Positions 59,604-64,000 of a stretch of DNA of 64,000 nt are shown here, piece by piece. The notes below the pieces were generated by a model that saw nothing but the letters and a program-made list of their open reading frames with translations, had not been told where the DNA came from and ran no database searches. Source of the DNA: Dermanyssus gallinae (taxonomy: Eukaryota; Arthropoda; Arachnida; Mesostigmata; Dermanyssidae); the NCBI GenBank assembly GCA_003439945.1, contig QVRM01002043.1, forward strand, positions 45,780 to 109,779, given 5' to 3'. Each line of letters begins with the position of its first letter. Within the stretch, counting starts at the first letter, position 1. The position numbers were made by a program, and so were the translations under genes.

Positions 59604-60204
59604 TTGAATATAGCGTTTCCATCTCTAAAAATATGGTAGATGTAACGTCAATTGCGGTATTTATTATAGCGAAACGTTGGCACAACAAATAGCGCTTTTT
59701 ATGACAGCTGTAGCACTACAATACGCTCATAAACAAACCGATTGAGACACACAATTTTCACAGAAGGCCGACGACTATAGTGACATATAACCCCAACATG
59801 GTGGCCGTAGAAACACAGATATATGGGCGCACTATAGAGCGTATATCGTATGCATTTTCTAGTTCTTAGCGACATAAACCTAACGAATATATAAGTATGA
59901 AAATTTTTTTTCACCGTTCGATACGGTGGAGTTCGGTCGTGTTTCGTGTTGGCTCCCGTAAAATCAACTATTACGAGAGGCTTGATTGTGATTTTCGTAG
60001 TGATAATTGCGTCGTCTAGACTTTCCATAGTGAGTGTTCGAACAGTGCACACCATACGCCTGGAGGCACTCTGGTTCTTCTTCAGGGGGTCCTGACTCCT
60101 TCAGAGCTCTCGGACAGCTGTGTTCGATTTGCCGATGTCATCGCTAGCCATACGGCTGTGACCAACCTGCGGCGGGGATCACTACTGCTTACGTGTGTGT
60201 TAAG
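59604..60204. other. Unassigned stretch before the RLE LINE
   Basis: A 118-codon minus-strand ORF (59699-60055) has no known domain. The last 140 bases may already be 5' UTR of the RLE LINE. Confidence 0.35.
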
Positions 60205-60285
60205 CTCGTGGAGCTGTCGTAGCCTGGTGGTGGCGTCTGCGACTGCCAGCTGCGAAGTCCCGGTTCAAATCCCAAGTGTGGCATT
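60205..60285 (+). repeat. tRNA-like module upstream of RLE LINE
   Basis: A box tagcctggtgg at 60220 and B box ggttcaaatcc at 60262, 42 bases apart as in a tRNA. T-stem and acceptor stem pair poorly, so it is not a functional tRNA. It is followed by a T/A-rich tract and the ORF1 start 64 bases later. It could be a SINE head, a pol III-type element promoter or the remnant of a tRNA target. Confidence 0.5.
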
Positions 60286-60348
60286 TGTTTTTATTTTTAT
60301 TTTTTTCGAATTTATTTTTTGTCCTAAGACATTTAAAAGCCTGGGACA

Positions 60349-61833
60349 ATGCCAGGGGAATCCTGCGGCAGTAAGCCGCCTGACAGTTTGGATATCTCCA
60401 AGCTTAGGAGCACAATTGCCAAAGAGACACCAATCGCGGCCAAAGCCGGTGTCTCGAGGCCAGTCAGCAGCAAGGCTGGTGGCGCATCCGAAGTCGACTC
60501 CAGTAGAGGTGTCGACACGTCGGAGATAGTGGAAGAAGGTGCAGCGCCAGGGTGTAAGCGAAAAAAGGTTACAGGTTGCAATGAACCTGACGAACCATTT
60601 ACGCTGGTGGTGTCAAAGCGTGAGCAGAAGACTATATCTCGCGAGCAACGTCAGTTGGACAAACTGAGAGTGGATGCGTCTAGCGGCCTACTCAACGCTT
60701 TTAAAGTAGTCATCCGGAGAAAAGCAAACGAAGATCCTGCTTCAAGTGAGTTCGCAGATGGTACATTGCTGCAGTTATGTAAGGCTATTCATTCCAATTG
60801 CCCTGACTGCAAGATATCAAGCAGTAAAGCCGCTATATCCGTATGGGTAAACTCAGAGGATGCTGCCAGAAAGCTTACGCAACTTTCTGCAATAGGGTCG
60901 ATACCCGTCACGGTAACGTGCCCGGCTCTAACCTCATTCAAGGCGAGAATTCAAGGCGTCGATGTCGCATTTACAGACGACGAGATACGCGAAGAGCTAG
61001 CAGATTGCGGTGTGGTGCACGCTCGACGTTTATTCCGCACAGGTCACGCTGGTAAAACCCCACTCAGCAAAGTGATACTGACGTTTGACCGCCAACCGCC
61101 GGTATCTGTCTTCCTAGGGTACAAAACCCACTCAGTCGTACTGGAGCCTGAGCAACCAAAATTATGCTACAATTGTCAACGAGTGGGACATCTAGCGGAC
61201 AGGTGCACTCTTCGCAAAGCCTGCAAAAAATGTGGAGGATCTGATCATTTGGCGTCGAGTTGCACCAAACAATCGAAATGTGTAAACTGTGGTGGCCCTC
61301 ACGCGGCCGGATCTCCTTCTTGTCCGCGTGTGGCTTACCTCCGTGAGCGTAACAGGATTATAATGGAGGCCAGAGTTCTTCAGCAAGTTAAGGCAGCGCA
61401 CCCGAGTGCATTGATTACGGAAGGACCTGACGTCACAGCCACTGTCGCAGAAAACACACACACTGGTTGTTCTAACAATAGCAAAGCTTCCTACGCAGCA
61501 GTTCTCAGAGGCATATCTGCCACGCAAGAAAGCACCTCGCCTCAGCTGCTTCTTCCTAATCCGCGACCGTTACCAAAGCCCAAACAAAAGCGAGCCAAGG
61601 CATACAGGAGTCGCCAAGTTCGGCCGCGGCGCGCTTCTAAATTTATCACGAAGAGAAAGATCTATTCCAAGACGCCACGCAGAGATGTTGGAGGCGCCTT
61701 AACAGACGTCGCTCTGATGCTAGAGGGCATCAGTCCTGATTTGGCGGCAACTTTGAAGACGATTGCAGAGGCCCTAAAACCTCTTTTGGCCCTCCTTCCA
61801 CTTGCAGAAAAACTCAAAGCCTTCACATCATAA
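60349..61833 (+). CDS. RLE-type LINE ORF1 (gag-like, three CCHC knuckles)
   Basis: 494 intact codons, first ATG after an in-frame stop at 60334. The N-terminal third is polar and disordered-looking. Residues about 200-265 form the region shared with the 8.2-kb fragment (TSFKARIQGVDVAF, VILTFDRQPPVSVFLG). Three knuckles follow: C273-x2-C-x4-H-x4-C (CYNCQRVGHLADRC), CKKCGGSDHLASSC from residue 292, and a variant CVNCGGPHAAGSPSC from residue 311. A basic stretch (KPKQKRAKAYRSRQ, about 410-425) and a hydrophobic C-terminus close the protein. It presumably binds the element RNA to form the retrotransposition particle. This is the only fully open long gene in the window. Confidence 0.88.
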   Translation: MPGESCGSKPPDSLDISKLRSTIAKETPIAAKAGVSRPVSSKAGGASEVDSSRGVDTSEIVEEGAAPGCKRKKVTGCNEPDEPFTLVVSKREQKTISREQRQLDKLRVDASSGLLNAFKVVIRRKANEDPASSEFADGTLLQLCKAIHSNCPDCKISSSKAAISVWVNSEDAARKLTQLSAIGSIPVTVTCPALTSFKARIQGVDVAFTDDEIREELADCGVVHARRLFRTGHAGKTPLSKVILTFDRQPPVSVFLGYKTHSVVLEPEQPKLCYNCQRVGHLADRCTLRKACKKCGGSDHLASSCTKQSKCVNCGGPHAAGSPSCPRVAYLRERNRIIMEARVLQQVKAAHPSALITEGPDVTATVAENTHTGCSNNSKASYAAVLRGISATQESTSPQLLLPNPRPLPKPKQKRAKAYRSRQVRPRRASKFITKRKIYSKTPRRDVGGALTDVALMLEGISPDLAATLKTIAEALKPLLALLPLAEKLKAFTS

Positions 61834-64000
61834 TGCCAGATAACGAGAACCCGAACGGAAGGGAGGCCGATCATGCTTTTGTTGTCGGTGACCCTAACAG
61901 GGCCACATGCCCTGTGTGTAGAGGTATCTTCACGAGGAGGGGTCTGGCCAGGCATATATCGGTCAAACACGCCGATGCCGTCAACGGGCCGTCCACATCC
62001 CACCAGGCTCTGGCAGAAGACCTTGATGTTAACACACTACTCATCGATATCCAGGCGAACATGCGTCATGCCAAACTGTTACGCATTTTACCTAAATCTG
62101 TGCGGTCCACTGTTGCGGAGGAGCTAACTAAGGTCTTTCTAAATGTCGCCAAGGACAAACGACCTCTTCGCCTGGTACTCCTTGTTCTCCTTCGCTCCAG
62201 TCGTGTTGCGACTCCCTCGAGCCAGGAAGGATGCTCAATCCTTGTCTGTACTGGTCAGGAAGAACCTACGCCAATTTTCATCAGGATTAAGGCTCAGGAC
62301 ACACGAGGGATCAGGACGCAAAGTAATACCTCACCTTGACGATGACCTCCCCAGACGAGTGAAGGTCAAGCTATCAGAAGGCGACATCTCCGGTGCTGCC
62401 AGATTGGTGAGCTCCCAGGATATGCTAGCGCCAGCCAACGAAAATACAGAAGCTCTCCGCTGCAAACATCCCGATGTGCCTACGGATCTCTCCATGCCCA
62501 CACCGCCGGCAGTCACACTGCCTTCTTCAACCTCGCGTGAAGAGATACTGAGTGCGATGAAGACATTTAGCAGAAGTTCAGCTGCTGGCTTAGACTTCAT
62601 ACGACCCCGTCTGTTACAGGACTTGTTGTCTGGTGCGCTGGGCAGCACGGCCGGTCGACTAGCGGACGCCATTGCTAAAGTGGTGGATGTACTCAGATGG
62701 GGCTCGCCCCCGTCTTGTCTTTTACCACTCATTTTTGGGGCAAGAATGTTTGCATTAAAAAAGAAAGATGGCTCATTACGTCCAATCGCCTGTTCCTCAG
62801 TCATTCGCAGACTGGCGGCCAAAATCGGCTGCTACGATAATAGGGAAACTATTTCAGCAGCTCTTGGCCAACACCAGCTAGGATTCGCTACCCCGGGGGG
62901 TACAGAGGTAGTAGTCCACTGTGCCCGTGCATTTTTGCAATCACGCAAAGTGCCAACGGTGATGGTCAAGCTAGACTTCCGAAACGCCTTCAATAGCGTC
63001 CGGAGAGACCATTTGCTTCGAGCCGTCAAGTCGTGGGCACCATTACTGTTTCATCAGACGAACTTGGCCTATGGTTTAGAACCATCCCACCTGGTAATGC
63101 CCCACAGCGCTATGCTATCGCAGACAGGTCTTCAGCAGGGTGATCCCCTGGGTCCCCCACTTTTTTGCTTATGTATCAAGGAACTGGTGGATTCACTGCA
63201 GTCCCCCCTTAATGCCTGGTACTTGGATGACGGGGTTCTAGGCGGGGATCTCTCGACCGTACTTGACGACATACGGAAAGTTATTGAATTTGGTGCTATT
63301 AGCGGTTTGACATTGAACCCGGTCAAATGTGAAGTGTATGTCACAACCCACAACGAAGTAGAGCCGTTAGATTTAACTAACCTTTTGATTTACTTCCGGG
63401 CTGTCGCGTAGTAGACAAGGTTAACCTGGAGCTATTAGGCGTCCCCTTGTTGCCGGAAGGCATTGCAAAGGCATTAGACAGTCGAAGAGACAAACTTGAC
63501 TTCGCGGCGGGCAGACTACCTCAATTGGGGGCCCACTGCGGCTTATTCCTTCTTAGATTTTGCTTTTCAGCCACGAGGTTAACACACCTGCTTAGAGGTT
63601 GCAACCTGTTTTTATCACGAGAGCTTTTACAGCCATTTAATGGACTTAGCTTAGACATTTTAGAGATCATACTAAATTTAAGCTGACCGCTGCGGCAAGG
63701 GAACAGGTAATGCTCCCAGTTTCTTTAGGCGGCCTAGGTGTGCCCGACGCGGTTATGATGGCAGGACCTGCAATCGTGTCGTCATTGACCCAGGCGGCAG
63801 ACAGGGTTAAATCATTATTGGACAGTGATGGTTGGGACGCCTATAACGGTGAACTTCAAAGACTGACCGGCGAATTGTCGTTATTATTTGATTCTCCTCC
63901 CGACGATAGGGCCAACCAGGGCAATTGGACAAATCCTCTACAAGAAAAGCGACTAGCAAAACCTGATTAATAGAGCGCCTTCTGTGCTGATAAAGCTAGG
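61833..64000 (+). pseudogene. RLE-type LINE ORF2: C2H2 finger, RT; runs past window end
   Basis: The start ATG overlaps the ORF1 stop (TAATG, 61831-61835). Residues 26-46 form a C2H2 finger (CPVCRGIFTRRGLARHISVKH with C26, C29, H41, H46), a DNA-binding feature of RLE elements. A one-base frameshift near 62158 leads into 62143-63411: VKLSEGDISGAARLVSSQD, KKKDGSLRPIACSSVIRRL, motif A VKLDFRNAFNSVRRD, motif B GLQQGDPLGPPLFCL, motif C YLDD (63220-63231). Further frame changes near 63408 and 63670 continue with LELLGVPLLPEGIAKAL and QVMLPVSLGGLGV, then NWTNPL to the window edge. The endonuclease part, seen in the 12.4-kb copy, would lie beyond 64000. At least three frameshifts make this copy defective as written. 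Confidence 0.82.

Noticed and set aside
59640..59700. Possible block D copy downstream of A3 (attgcggtattt)
   Set aside because: Only about a dozen scattered matches; not better than chance by eye.

Overview
Eukaryotic, repeat-dominated nuclear DNA, most likely from an arthropod. R1-type non-LTR retrotransposons, mariner elements, several tRNA-headed SINEs and an arthropod-style TCAGT initiator point there. A chelicerate such as a tick or mite is possible, but the sequence does not prove it. There are no bacterial operons, no rRNA and no convincing functional tRNA. Almost all recognisable coding sequence belongs to mobile elements, most of it broken by frameshifts and stops.

Layout. 0-11 kb: a dispersed repeat, TA microsatellites, a LINE endonuclease relic (3.6-4.3 kb), the 3' end of an R1-like LINE on the minus strand (6.5-7.6 kb), a SINE, a gag fragment (8.2 kb), a LINE C-terminus (8.7 kb) and a long minus-strand LINE ('LINE-A' copy 1, 9.1-11.1 kb). 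12.4-14.1 kb: the RT and restriction-like endonuclease (RLE) end of an RLE-type LINE lying between two (TAA)n tracts. 17.1-18.1 kb: a cluster of four SINE pieces. 20-24 kb: GC-rich DNA full of trinucleotide repeats. 24.6 kb: a 70-bp inverted repeat. 29 kb: a DD41D transposase relic. 30.5-31.8 kb: the C-terminus of an RLE LINE lying between two (TA)n tracts. 33.3-34.6 kb: a complete mariner with matching terminal repeats, a TA target duplication and a single frameshift.

36-56 kb holds what looks like a small host gene cluster under heavy transposon attack. Three paralogous units ('family A': 39.2 kb minus, 47.9 kb minus, 55.7 kb plus) share several hundred bases of upstream DNA, a TATA-like box about 60 bases before the start codon and, in two of them, a 31-34 codon ORF that is almost entirely a signal peptide. 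A second promoter-like block ('family B': 37.0, 48.8 and 52.8 kb) lies divergently beside two of the A units, so 47.9-55.8 kb reads as an inverted duplication A<- ->B ... B<- ->A. A further repeated pair ('block D': 36.0 and 40.7 kb) lies downstream of the two minus-strand A units. R1-like LINEs sit inside this cluster: a near-complete one at 42.5-47.1 kb, a deletion derivative at 53.0-54.0 kb and a fragment at 54.1-55.4 kb.

55.9-64 kb: two more LINE-A copies sharing an internal deletion, an unrelated LINE-B between them, then a plus-strand RLE-type LINE. That element has a gag-like ORF1 (three CCHC knuckles) overlapping ORF2 (C2H2 finger, RT) by a TAATG stop/start; it runs off the window and belongs to the same family as the 12.4-kb copy and the 8.2-kb gag fragment.
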